Positions 45,701 through 60,700 of a stretch of DNA of 64,000 nucleotides are shown here, piece by piece. The DNA is taken from positions 89,818,816-89,882,815 of the forward strand of contig CM026404.1 in NCBI GenBank assembly GCA_014843695.1, written 5' to 3'. Numbering within the stretch: the stretch's first letter is position 1; every line of letters begins with the position of its first letter. The notes below the pieces were generated by a model that saw only the letters and a list, made by a program, of their open reading frames with translations, made no database searches and was not told where the DNA came from. The translations under genes were made by a program, and so were the position numbers. This stretch comes from Archivesica marissinica. Taxonomy: Eukaryota; Mollusca; Bivalvia; Venerida; Vesicomyidae.

Positions 45701-48700
45701 TATGGCTATGTACAGTGTATGGCTATGTACAGTGTATGGCTATGTACAGTGTATGGCTATGTACAGTGTATGGCTATGTACAGTGTATGGCTATGTACAT
45801 GCTTGCATGGTATATAATCTGGGAACACTGTGAAGGTTTATTAATAGGGGCGTGTCTAGGTGCAAACTGATGCTCATACCAAACCATGGAGGTACGAGGT
45901 CAAGCTTAGCCTAGACATTAATAGGGGCGTGTCTAGGTGCAAACTGATGCTCATACCAAACCATGGAGGTACGAGGTCAAGCTTAGCCTAGACATTTATA
46001 GTGTGCGTTGGATCGATTTTTGGAATATCTGGGACAACCAAAATATAATTGTTAAGGAATGGACTGTGTATGCCTACAGTAACGGCGTTGAATTACATAA
46101 ATTCACTGTGCAGGCCTGGGCCTACAGTAACCGGGCCTACAATAACGGTGGGGCCCGGGACTACAGTACAGTTAGAATTATACCAATGCACTGTGCGATT
46201 CCCTAGCTTGGTTTTAATTAACATGCTAACATATTATATAGGTAGAGATTAATACAGCGAGATTAATAGACAGGTAATACCTAATCTCCATGCTTTACGA
46301 CACGTGGCAGCTTATCTTATCCAAGGGCGTACAGACATGAACTTAACGTGTTGTTTCCGCGCTAAATCATTAACCCGCACATCATTGTATTAGTGTCTTG
46401 TGAAAGTACAGAAGGGATAGAAACAGATTACAATAATTGGAGGTGACGTCATACTTCCAGGTGCCACCGACAACGCCTATTCTGAAAGAAGTAATTACCA
46501 GTGTGGTCTACAGTATCGGTTCCCAATCATGGCATCAATATAGAAACATGTCGAAGGAAGCTATCAATGCGAGTATCGTAATTAGTTAAGCAAATTATTC
46601 AATGACGCCCTTAATGAAAACTATGTTTAATCTATGCCAGTAATAAGCTACTTTATTAGTATACATGTATACTAATTTATTTGAGCTCGTTTGCGATATT
46701 AATCACTCTTGAGACCTCATTACTGATGGGTTACATCGCCACGAGGGAGAGAGAAGAGACAACGTGGAATTTAAATGACTTGGCTAAGGGCACAATCGCA
46801 ATGGCTCCAGTGGGGCTCGAACTCCGGGCTTTTCGCTTCGGAAGCGAACGCTCTACCACTGCGCTATCACGACACCCACTTCTACTTTATATTGTGTCGC
46901 TGGATATGTGTTCCGCTTATAACGTATTATTTGTGTTAGTTAATATATCCAATTATGTGTGACCAGTCTAGATTATATATGCACTGTGGTTTTGTGTTGA
47001 ATGTAATTACTTCATTAAACGGGAATTCTGACAGCTTATTGCCGGAGGGTGTTTTGGTTGACAAAAACAAAGAAGCTAAGGGATTTGTAGCGCCATGTAG
47101 CAGTACAGCTGTTGGGGGTAACATCTTTATTTGAAGATAACAGAACTAAACGTAAAGCGGTGGGACTGTCCCTTCGGCTCCCAGATAAGTTAAATCGTCC
47201 ATTAGTCAGTCCCTCATATGATTTTATCATGCATGTTTGTGTCTGTCCGGGTCTAGCAAGCTGCACAGGTAATTATCGCAGCGTTTATTTAACGCCGCTA
47301 TCGGTTGCCCATTTGAGCGGCGGGCAGTTTACCTAACAACACCTTTCCTGGACAGGCTCCTGCGGTTAACCAGTACTTGGTGCACCAATCTCCGTTAGGA
47401 ACTGCCAACTTTTTCATATAAATGAGACACGGTCTGAGTGGGGCTCGAACCTGTGATCATCAGTGATGATAGGTAACAGTGGTATGAAAGTCAGCGACCG
47501 TAACCACTCGACCACGGAGGCGGAGTATCGCAAGTCGCCTCCGCCGAGTCATGTGGGCGACTGGAGTATCGCGGTTGAAGATTTGTAGCTTTATTTAAAG
47601 TCGCCTCCGCTGAGGCTTGTGGGCGACTGAAGTATCGCAGTTGTGTCACCTCAACGAGTAAGTAGATTGAAGTGGAAAGGAAATATAACTTTGCTCGTTT
47701 ACATGAAATGACTTGTGGTTGGATCTAACCTTGATGTTGGTAGGAGTAGTAGCCACAGTATCTGATGGACTACATGTACCAGCCACTAGAAACAGGCTAT
47801 CAGATTAGTGCAGTGGTTAGCACGCTCGCTTCTCATCAATGTAATTATTCTATTTTCCCCGTGTCGTTCCCCTGTACGGCATTATTCTATGTCCCCGTGC
47901 CGTTCCCATGTAATGTATTATTCTATTTCCCCGTGCCATTCCCATGTAATGTATTATTCTATTCCCCCGTGCCGTTCCCATGTAATGTATTATTCTATTC
48001 CCCCGTGCCGTTCCCATGTAATGTATTATTCTATTCCCCCGTGCCGTTCCCATGTAATGTATTATTCTATTCCCCCGTGCCGTTCCCATGTAATGTATTA
48101 TTCTATTCCCCCGTGCCGTTCCCATGTAATGTATTATTCTATTCCCCCGTGCCGTTCCCATGTAATGTATTATTCTATTTCCCCCGTGCCGTTCCCATGT
48201 AATGTATTATTCTATTTCCCCCGTGCCGTTCTCATGTAATGTATTATTCTATTTCCCCGTGCCATTCCCATGTAATGTATTATTCTATTTCCACCGTGCC
48301 GTTCCCATGTAATGTATTATTCTATTCCCCCGTGCCGTTCCCCTATAATATATTATTCTATTTTTCCTGTGCTGTTCCCCTACACTGTATTATTCTATTG
48401 TCCCCGTGTCGTCCCCCTGCAATGTATTATTCTATTTTCGCCATTCTGTTCCCCTATAATGTATTATTCTATGTTCCCCGTGTCGTTCCCCTTGTAATGT
48501 ATTATTCTATTAACCCATGCCGTTCCCCCTGTAATGTATTACTCTATGACAGTGATATATCTTCATTACGGTGACTTGAACCTGTGTTAGTGCTTAATGG
48601 CGCTCCGTCTGTCAGATATGTCAACCGGTTGACAAATGACTTTGTGGCTAGTGTTACTTAGAATTAACTGTAAAAGATTTGCTACTGTGATATCGTTTGT

Positions 48701-51700
48701 TTATTTAAGAAAATGCGATGTTTCTTTCCTCGCTTCTTTCATGGTAGAAATGTACTACACTTTATCCCCCCTCCTCCCTCCCCGAAAAAAATGACATACA
48801 ATGCATCCCTTGTTCATTGAGTAAAACAGGTTTTCTGGTACAGGTAGCAGAAGTGAATGTTACAGGTTCACCATTTATTACCGCATACTGTGCTGGTGTA
48901 TTTGTGTTGTTGTTTTCCCGAATTATTATTGTTATCTTTAATACTTCACTTGTTCCAAGTGCTGGTGAAACACAAAGACGGCATAAGAACATTAGTTCAA
49001 TGAGGCGGTGAAAAAAGACTAAATATCAGACGATATTGCGTGTATTACTTTCTGGCATCTACTCAGATACAATCCCACCAGGCCAGTCAGTGCTGGGAAT
49101 TGATGGTAGACTTGGCAACTACCTCGTATATACGGTGCCAGAGAGATGGGGAAGTGCGCACACTACTCATTAATTAGCACACATGTTCGTAGCCATACAA
49201 ACTATATTAGCAAGTGTTGTAGATTAATGTCAAGCAATATTCCATACTGAACAATGCATTAATGAATCTTTATCATCTTTCACGGCGAAATATAGATTAT
49301 TTTTTATATTTATAGAGAAGATGACCTAATTAATTTTGAAATAATTGTCCTTAGGGCTTTCGAAACTAGAACCAGCGGATCCGATGACATTATGCATCGT
49401 ACGGTCATTTGTCTCACGTGTGTTCAGGCGTCCATCGGAGACCCAAAGATACATGCTGTTATGAGTTCTACATTGTCGTTATATCGATACACTTTCTTGT
49501 TGCGGTGGTTTGACACCACTGGTTGTGGGTAGTATTGTGCGCGTGTTTGTTGCAATTAACGGCTCTCTTAGGATGAGATTATCAAATTTCTCTGCTAAAT
49601 TGAAATAAAAGCGTATAACAATGTGGGAAGATACAATTGTCATGGCAACCCCCGGTAACCTATGCGAATGTGAAACTATATGAAATACATTTATTCCAGT
49701 CTTATATCGAACAATAGCACGTGACCCATAAACCTACGCATTCTAGAATGAATGCGTCTGCATTATATTTATATCTGATACGGTTGTAGTACAGGTCGGG
49801 AACCTATTATATCCGATACGGTTGTCGTACAGGTCGGGAACCTATTATATCCGATACTGTTGTCGTACAGGTCGGGACCGTTTCTATCCGATACGGTTGT
49901 AGTACAGGTCGGGACCGTTTCTATCCGATACGGTTGTCGTACAGGTCGGGAACCTATTATATCCGATACGGTTGTAGAACAGGTCGGAAACCGTTTATAT
50001 CCGATACGGTTGTAGAACAGGTCGGAAACCTATTATATCCGATACGGTTGTAGAACAGGTCGGAAACCGTTTATATCCGATACGGTTGTAGAACAGGTCG
50101 GAAACGGTTTATATCCGAATTAGTATTTCTTCAGATTGTATTAAAATGTTAATTATTGCAAATTAATTTGTTATAGCTGTATGCTAATTAAAACAGAAAT
50201 GTGAAGGAGATTGTGTGAAACAGCCTCGATATATTGGTGTTGTGTTTCCAGTTTATATAAGTCTGCCCGTCCGAAGGCACTATATGTGAGAAGATTTGTT
50301 TCAGTTCGAATAGCATAAATTATGATGAACACAGCTGTGTACTTAATGTGTAAATTTGTCGAATTTTGATGAATGCAGCTGTGTACTTAATGCATACATT
50401 TGTCGAATTATGATGAACGCAGCTGTGTACTTAATGTGTAAATTTGTCGAATTTTGATGAATGCAGCTGTGTACTTAATGCATAAAGTTGTCGAATTATG
50501 ATTAACGCAGCTGTATACTTTATAACAGTTTCACTCGTATAATATTCGTTACATTTCATTTGTTGAACAATTATTGTGCAGTCTGTGTATTATGTATGTT
50601 ATTTGAAAGCAATAAAATATGTTTAAACAAGGTAGATTGTGTTAATCGTAATGCTCTCTCCATAGCTCGAGATGTTGGTGATGTTGTTGTTGCTGTTGTT
50701 GTTGCTGTTGTTACTGTTGTTATTCATTTTAATTAGGCTATGTGTAACCAGTTGCATTATGATCCGACCCCGCCGTGTGCTCCACACGACTTGGCTTGTT
50801 TTCAGCAAGCGCAAAAGACGATTTACCATTACCGAAAAGGGCACTTTGCCCCTTGGGTTTAGAGAGTATATGTCAAAGTGCAATTTTGCTGCCAACGTGG
50901 GTCACAGTATTGACCAATGAGATCAACGTATACTGTGACCCTATATGTTTATTGCACGATATGGTTGCCATGATTGTTCGTGCCTTTACATTTCTTGATG
51001 ATGTTACAAATCTTTATATATCTCTGATTCAACAAATGAGCCTCCCCGTCTCATCAGATTGTAAGCTGCTAATGGAATGTAACAGCGTTTCTGATTGGTT
51101 AGCGATGTGCAGTGTCATCTTGAGTCAGTTACTTTCTAAATACTTCTTTCCTGGTCGAGCAAGTTTTATTAAATGTTCCTATGATTAAAACATGTTGGCG
51201 CCAGTCATTTTCTATTCTTGCTGGGAAAGCCAACGCGTGGGAAAAAAACATATGCTACATTCTGTTGAAAATACAACAGGTGTTCCCCATCGCCGAATAT
51301 CGCTGAAAGCACATGTGAGCTAATCGCTATCTGCATTTTATGTACAGCATGTGAAATGTTTCAAGATGTAATTCGGAATAGATATTGCTTCACAGTGTCC
51401 AGCACACCCTGGAGTATGTCTGACTATCCTGTCATCTATGCTATAAATCGGAATTGCAATTGTGTTTTTATGCCATAATGTTGTGACCTTCTGTTTACAG
51501 AACAATAGAGCTTGCTGGTAGTGACATAACAATTATTGAACAGGATACAGTCAAACCTGTATTATGCAGTCGGCCAAGGGAATCACAGAAAGTGGCTGTT
51601 TAACACAGGTGGCTGGCTTGCTACTTCATAACGGTCAAATGTATAATAAAACAACATATTGGGAATCTGTAATCTGGATGTTTAATACAGGTTGGTTGCT

Positions 51701-54700
51701 TAATGGAGGTGACCACTATCACAGTGTTGACTGTATACATTGTATTGTATGTATCGCATACATAATATAATATGCGTTGTGTATACAATCTAACATACGG
51801 GTATCAGAAATTATAACAGGGAATGTATATAGTGTACACAATCTACATACGGATGTGAGACACTATAGCAGGGAATGTATATAGTGTACACAATCTAGCA
51901 TATGGGTGTGAGACACTATAGCAGGGAATGTATATAGTGTACACAATCTAGCATACGGGTGTGAGACACTATAGCAGGGAATGTATATAGTGTACACAAT
52001 CTAGCATACGGGTGTGAGACAATATAGCAGGGAATGTATATAGTGTACACAATCTAGCATACGGGTGTGAGACACTATAGCAGGGAATGTATATAGTGTA
52101 CACAATCTAGCATACGGGTGTGAGACACTATAGCAGGGAATGTATATACTGTACACAATCTAACATACGGGCGTGAGACATTATAGCAGTGAACCACTCC
52201 TACTACCATATTACGGGCTCAGCTCGACCACTCCTATTACCATATTACGGGTTCAGCTCGACCACTCCTATTACCATATTACGGGCTCAGCTCGACCACT
52301 CCTACTACCATATTACGGGCTCAGCTCGACCACTCCTACTACCATATTACGGGCTCAGCTCGACCACTCCTACTACCATATTACGGGTTCAGCTCGACCA
52401 CTCCTACTACCATATTACGGGTTCAGCTCGACCACTCCTATTACCATATTACGGGCTCAGCTCGACCACTCCTACTACCATATTACGGGCTCAGCTCGAC
52501 CACTCCTACTACCATATTACGGGCTCAGCTCGACCACTCCTACTACCATATTACGGGTTCAGCTCGACCACTCCTACTACCATATTACGGGTTCAGCTCG
52601 ACCACTCCTACTACCATATTACGGGCTCAGCTCGACCACTCCTACTACCATATTACGGGCTCAGCTCGACCACTCCTACTACCATATTACGGGCTCAGCT
52701 CGACCACTCCTACTACCATATTACGGGCTCAGCTCGACCACTCCTACTATAGTTTAGTACTAACCTTCACATCTCCAAAGCCGCCTTGCCTCTTCAATGT
52801 TCTGGACATATTCATCCGACAGAAGAATGAGATCTTTCTATCATAGTGACCTTCCGTGGAGCCTGCGCCATGAAGCAACTGTGCCTGCACGGTGCCATGG
52901 TCGCGCTTGTCCACGATGTCAAACAGGCTATCACCCTGGGTCTTCATGTCCACCTGGAATTGAAGATAAATAGTGTTTATAAGACCACTGTATAGTGGCG
53001 TTCGTGGGCCCATAGTAGAGCATCGGATTTGGATTCGAAGGGTCTCGCGTTCGTACTTGGTCACGGTACGTATGTAGTGCCATTGAGCAAGGCACCTCAC
53101 ACACATTGCTTAATACTGGTTAACCACTTAGGTTGGCTAAGTCTGCTCAGAAAGCAATGACAATGTTATACTTCAATGTTGGAGTCCTCTCCTTTAAACG
53201 ATAAGACAGACACCTAATGCTCTCAGACATTGTGTTAAACGTTATACAGATGATAACAGCAATAAACTGCATACAAAGAAAACACACTGGACTGGCGAAT
53301 TGTTGACAGGTGGTCTCTGTTCATATGGTTTAAAATGAACTAAAATAACGGTGTGAGAACAGCATAGTGATCTTACGAAACAGGTGGTCATTATGTGGAA
53401 GCAGTGTTCATCGTACGTGTATACTGTATATAATTCGCCCATCTAGTTAGTACGCAATTGATTATATTCTTTAACATGTCATAGCGTGTTCTATATGTAA
53501 TTGGTTTACACACATTTATTTTATCTCGATTGCGAAACAAGTTATTACAACTTATATTAATCACTCTCGATACCTCATTCCTGATGGAATCCATCGCCAC
53601 GAGGGAGAGAGAAGAGGCAACATGGAATTTAGATGAATTGCCTAAGGGCACAATCGTAACGGCTCCAGCGGGGCTCGAACTCCAGACCTTTCGCACACGA
53701 AGCGAACGCGCTACGACTGCGCAATCACGATTTCCAAATGTAATTGGTATATAATATATCCACATAACGTACTAAAATGACTCATATCATAGTCTTTCGG
53801 ATGAGACTTTAAACCGAGGTCTCGTATCGGTGATCTACACCGTGCACGTAAAAGAACCAGCGGAGAATCGGGAATGGGTATCTATCTGTATCATTGCACT
53901 ATCCTCCAAAATCTAAAATGACTAATCTCTTCAGGTGGCGTCGTTGATATGGGCAAATGGTAGCAACGGTCATGAATAAATGTAAAACACACCCCATATG
54001 GAGTTGCTAAACAGTGATCCATACGTCAGGTTGCTATGCAGTAATTTCTAATTTACTTACACATGAATTTTGATGGGGATGGAATTGGGCATTTGTAAAT
54101 TTGGAATGTATATTTAAAACGACATAAAATGCATTTATTCACGTATAAATGCGTTACTACTACAAATTCTTCCGAATACATTCGAACACTAACATTGATA
54201 AACAGTGTTTTTGTGAAAGTAGGATTTCATATAACGATCGTCCACGCTCCTGAATTGACATCAGAGTCAATACTAAGCGCGAGATAATATCGTTTAAGGA
54301 TAATTTATCTAAGACTAGTCTACACATACATATGCATAGGCACACATGTGAGATATAACGGTAAATATGTACCATAAATATCATTATTCGGGATACACAG
54401 GTTGTATTACGCATGCATGTCGACCCTATTTACATTATTTTGTTATGTCAACAAACCGCGTATACGACGTTTGCTTATTTGTTGAAATACTCAGTATTTG
54501 AGGCAAATATTTGGGAAAAAATACTCATATAATAGGAAAATACATTCTGTAGAAATTTGCGTTTTCACCGATGTAGTGTCGCTTTAAATGACTCGCTAAC
54601 TTACCATCGAGTGGCCGAGGTATTCTGTGACGTTTTCCGAAATATAGATCAGCTTCCCGTCCCGTGTCGTTACTAGAATAAACCCAGTTAGTGCCTGAAA

Positions 54701-57700
54701 TATTAAATCGTTTGTAATAATAATAAACACATTATTTTACGAGAGAACTCATTTAACAAAGGTCAATCTACTACGAGGCCCTCAACATATATACACATCA
54801 AATGCAATCAATAGCTAGGGCTATAAAACTGCACATCAGAATTATATAGTAATGTTAAAGCTGAAAAGTAGAGAAACTATATATGTATATGATGATATAT
54901 GGAATTGCCTAGTAGAGTAGAAAAAGGAAATGAAACAATTAATGGCAATGGTTGTTACTAACACATGTTGGTACCGTGAACCAGGACAAATATGTTGGTG
55001 CCGTGACCCAGGACACATGTCAGTGTTGAGAACAACCAGGTGACCGGTAATACATACAGGTGAAGTATCCACTTGGTGTGTGTTTACGTTTATTTATCGT
55101 CGCTACCGGTTGCCCATATGAGTGACGCCTCCTGAAGAGATTAGTCATTTTAGATTTTGGAGAATAGTGCATGCTACAGACAGAGACCCATTCCAGAGTC
55201 TCTCTGGTTCTTTTACGTGCACGGTGTAAAACACCGACACGAGATATCGGTTCAAAGTCACATCTGAAAGACTGTTTAATTTTATTATGGTCAGACGGGG
55301 GATCGAAGGAAGTTAGTTTGCGCCCCTACCAAGTCCTCAACAAGTATCAATGAGTGCTGGCGCCGTACTCGGCGTTTTGTTGTTGTATCATGTAGCTTTC
55401 CCATGTCTTATTCACTTGTCTCTGCCGTCATACATACATTATCTATACCTATACATAAGCACAATTTAGTAGATAGTGTGGAAAATGCGGTAATGGAGAA
55501 ATATGTTACTGACTGGTCCACCTCTATTAACAGTGTGATAGGTGTTTCTGGACGTGGTCGCAATAAGCTTAGAACCTACTGTACATTTAAATTTAAATTT
55601 CAAACAGAAGTATATTGTAAAATGATTTTACCCACACGTCACAGATCAGCATTATGTAAATTTAGATGTGGAGTTGCTCCATTACGTATAGAAACCGGAA
55701 GGTATGAGAATTTACCACTTGATGAACGTAAGTGCCCTTTCTGTAATGTATTAGAAGACGAAAGTCATGTATTATTAGAATGTTCACTGTATGATGATTT
55801 GAGAGCTGTTCTCTTAGAGAAAGCCTCATTATATGAAAATGACTTTCGGAACAAACCTGTATCCGACCAGCTTAGAATTATTTTTACTACTATACCTCTG
55901 ATTAGAATTGTTGCCAAAACCTGTTTTTATATTCTTCAAAGACGATCCTTTTATTTATGTAAATAATGTATCCATTTGATTTATTGATTGTGTGTCTCTT
56001 ATCCATTCCGAGAAACAGCTGCTAATTAGTTCAACCGCGATCTGATCGAGGTTGATAACTGATATTTTAAAACATTTCTTAATTGCGCATTAGTGCTTAT
56101 TTTCCATTTCAGTATTTCAAAATTTCCGGTTTTAGTAAGTATTTAATTTTCAATTAGCGACTGTTCCCCGGTTTTAATATGTAAATATAATAATATGTCG
56201 ATAGACTGTGATAGTTTGATTATCTGTGATTACATTAGTCTCTTATAATTCTTTTATAATGAATGGTGTTGTACTATGCCACGATAATTTGTTGTGTATA
56301 TTTTATGTATTGTACAACGATGAGACTGAAATAAAGAATAAATCTACGCAAGCCTTATATTGAACATGCGCACACGTATGAATCGTCATACCATACGATA
56401 CACAGCGAACAATAGTATATATACGTTGGTTATTAAGTTATGGTTTACTTGCAGTGAAGCATGCAACCTAAAAGGTTTATATAAATACGCAGGCAAATTA
56501 ACCTTGAATGAAGCGTTAGATTTGTCTAACGATATGTTTTCTACCTGACTACGTATATCAGGTAGGTCTTCCAGTATATCAGGTGTGTCTTCCAGTATAT
56601 AATGGAGGTCTTAACGTTGACTGAGTTTACAAGTATTGCTATATATGGTAATGTTTAAAGTGTCGTAGTTTAAAAACCAATTAAGCTCAATCCTATACAC
56701 GCAATACCTGAATAAGCGCACGTACGCATTTCGGGGTGTTTTTTTTTGGCTGTTCGGTTTAACTCTTTGCAATTTGGTAAAATAAAATAATAGTTAATAT
56801 AATTGTAGTAGACGACAATTCTTAAATGTGCTAGTTGTCTCATCTGTAAGTGAACACTGGAAATATGTCTTGGAATTTCACGACACAATTCTAATGATAT
56901 ATGATTGTTATTTTCGCCGCAAGCGTGCACAGACAGAACAGTGTCTCTTTATATGAAAAAGTTGGCAGTTTATTACGGAAGTTGGTGCCCTAAGTACTGG
57001 CTAACCCCTGGAGCCGGAAAGGAAAGGCTGTGAGGTAAACTGCTCAAATGGGAAACCGGTAGCGACGTTAAAAAAACTTAAATAAAAAATAGCGTCCAAA
57101 GAGTTCACATGTTTTCATATTTAATACGTTTATGCATATATATTGTCCATGTTAAATATATATACATATCGCTAGCGGGTTGTGAGAGTGGTGAGGCACA
57201 TGTGCTGGCTCTTAATGTCCTAGCATACAGTACTGCTTGAATATACAGTTTACACCGTCACACTCCATCAATAATAATAATAATAATAAAGACTTTATTT
57301 TACGAGAGAACTCATTTAACAAAAGTTAATCTACCATGAGGCCCTCAACATACATATATATATACAAATCAAATGCAATCAAAAGATAGGACTATAAGTG
57401 AAAGCACATTGGAAATATATAGTAATGTCAAAGCTGAAAAGCAATATGGATTTGAAAATTTTACATCATTGCGCCCCCTCTAACTTGAAATCCTGAAACC
57501 GCCCCTGCATGCATAGATATTCAAACTGGAGGCTCACGTATGTGTTACGCGTTGGGGAGAGACCACGGTTTCAGGTTAGGTGGAATATAACCACCACATA
57601 TTTTCGACATACGTCAAAGGGTATCCATTTCGGGATAGGGATCTACCACGTTATTAGACCCATCTTTCTATATGTCTTCATTTTGTGGCTTTATCCAAAA

Positions 57701-60700
57701 CTAGTAATCCGCAAGACAATACAGTACGAATGATGTATTTTCCCAAACAAACAAACAAACAAACAAACAAACAACATTCCTGGCGATGAATTCCACCAGG
57801 AATGAGGTCTGGAGAGCGATTATTATAATGTTGTAAACACTTGATTCGCAATCGAGCTGAAATAAGCTTGTATAAATCAACTCCCGGACTGTGTGTTTTT
57901 ACGTTTATTTATCGTCGCTACCGGTTGCCCATATAAGCGACGCCTCCTGAAGAGATTAGTTATTTTAGATTTTGGAGGATAGTGCATGATACAGACAGAG
58001 ACCCATTCCAGAATCTCCTCTGGTTCTTTTACGAGCACGGTGTACAGCACCGACACAAGACCTCGGTTTAAACGTCCCACCCACACCGACACGAGATCTC
58101 GGTTTAACGTCCCACCTGAAAGACTGTTAATTTTAGTTGGGTCAGACGGGGGATCGAACCTGCGATCGCTGAATTACCAGCCCAGAACTCCCGGACTCAC
58201 ATGCTCTCCCGGACCAATAACACTTTTATGATGATTGAACTTATTGACCTCCGGCGAACCATGTGGGCGAGCGTATATAACACTTTGAATTTACTTAATT
58301 TCTTTTGTATGCCGTGATAACGAGAGCTGGAATGAGTTCCGCTAGACAGGCAAAGGCGTATAACGCTATAATTTACATACTTTCGCACATTCCACGATAT
58401 TTTGTCGTAATTCAGAAAGAACTTAAATGAACAAACAAACTATCTGGAGCAATTTCCTGAAAGTGGTGAGGATCTGGAATGGGGGCTATGTCTGTATTAT
58501 TGCAGAATGCGGAAGGTCGACGGTTGTCCTCGGATGCCTGGAATAGGCCTACTGTTAGATGGGCATATTTTATTCACATAAGGGATATAGTTTTTAATAA
58601 CTATACCATTATATAACATAAGTATAAAATTAAATATGACCTATATAGTATATCTTTATTTCTGTCTCATCTATGTACAACAGTACATACATTTCAATTT
58701 ATATTATAACACATACACATATAACACATAGCCATTCAACAAATGAGAATTATAAGAGATAATAGCATATTACAATACGTGAGACATGTTTTAGTTTCTA
58801 AAAACTATGTAGGCCTATAGGCCTATATATAAGTTTATTTAAAGTCACCACCGCATAAATGCATTTGGGCGACTAAAAAAACTATGTAGGCTGAGTGTGC
58901 TACTTTAATACCCTAACAACAACCAAACAAACCCAAACAAACCCAAACAAATGGACAAATCTTTTCAAAAGGAATCATTCATGTGGACAGTCGGTAGAAC
59001 TGCTGAATAAACACAAAACAGATCAATTCAAATTCGGATTTATTACCCAATATGCAATAGGCATGAATAGAGGGATATAGCGTGATGTTCTAGATCTTGA
59101 CATGGAATATATTCATTGATGCTTTAGTGGTTCATTTTCGAAATAATTTAATATCGAGAACTGTTGAGTTGTGTCTCATTAATACATCATTTTCAGTCAT
59201 ATCCAGCTTGCGTTTCACATTTACAATGACATTTAGACAACATTTACAAGGACATTTAGACAACATTTACAAGGACATTTAGACACTACATATTGATCAG
59301 TTACTGGCCCTGAATTCGTTGAATACTCCATATGAGTATTATCATTCCACAACATTTGGTTAGGGAACAGCAGTAAACACAAAGGATTCCGACTAAAAAA
59401 GCCAATCTATATTTATCAGCCAATGGAGGTAATAGAAAGACCAGCATTATATACATACAAGAGCCGTGCATATAACGATAACTAAATGTATTAATACATG
59501 AATTAAATGACGCCGGGTGAGCGCACCGGCGCCCGCCCCCTGAACTGGCAGTCCTGTGCTCGAGGTTATAACACTTTTCTCAGATTTCAAGCTGAAATTA
59601 TTTGATTGGTTGTTTCTGAGTTTTACTGCCAGCTGAACCAATCGGAAGCTCGAGACTGAGTTTGAGATAGGAAACAAGTTTTATAACCCCCATGCCTGGG
59701 CTCGAACATGTCGCCTCTCGTTAACAGGGCGATTGTTCTACCGACTGAACTAACAGGGCTGCCTACATTATCATCTCACATAATGGGCTACTATACACAC
59801 CATTACAAGTATAGTGTGTATGTGCTCCGTATAGTTACACCACGACGTACAGTTTTTAAATTTGTATTTAAGTTTATTTAACGTCGCTACAGGTTGCCAA
59901 TTTGAGCGATGGGAAACACCTTTCTTGGGCAGGCTCCAGTGGTTAACCAGTACTTCGTGCACCAACCTCCGTAAGAAACTGTTAATGTTTTCATATAAAA
60001 AAAGACACGGTCTGAGCGAGGCTCGAACACGTGACCATCAGTGATGATAGGTTACAGTGGTATACAAGTCATTGACGTTAACCACTAGACCACGGAGGCG
60101 AACACCCACGTACAATGAACATAACATTATATTTGAATAAGATTTCAAACCAGCGTCGGATCGGTTAGATTAGTATTTTACATTTCTGAATAATATTGAG
60201 ATAGGCTATAAAGGAGTGTTTGAAACGATCGTTTGCAATAAAGGAGTGATCAATGTTAGAGATATGTGTCAGTGTATTATTTGTACCCTAACGTATATCA
60301 TTCAATGGGATCGTTATTCTATAGCCTACATACACTGTTCGCATATACATTATCACCGATCTGACTCATTGTGATGTTAACTGTTATGTTATTTATTCAC
60401 AGGCAAGAATAGGCCTATAGTCGATCTTAATATTAAATTGCACACTTTAATAACATTATCCGGTTGATGGATACGTCAGGTATACACACCCATGGTATCT
60501 ATTTCCGACATGGACACAGTAACGTAGCCAGAGGCAAAACTGTCCACCGAGTAAATCTAGGGTTCCCCCTTAAAAGTGTTGGAAGCGATTTCCTGCATTT
60601 TCTGATTTAATGATGTTTGACGTATATGTACTGACCTTTCAGCTCTCTAGCAGTCAACATTTATTACAGAAACGGGATTATTTTTTTTTGCAATTTATTT

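Noticed and set aside
45937..46206. Possible exon with many Trp and Tyr residues
   Set aside because: The reading comes partly from repeated GCCTACAGTAAC motifs and the end of the 77-bp duplication; no splice sites support it.
50623..50895. Minus-strand 90-codon frame with Asn run
   Set aside because: The Asn/Ser run is a (GTT)n microsatellite read backwards and the rest has no domain.
52173..52757. Two overlapping frames of about 190 codons on the plus strand
   Set aside because: By-product of the stop-free 34-bp array inside an intron of the opposite-strand gene.
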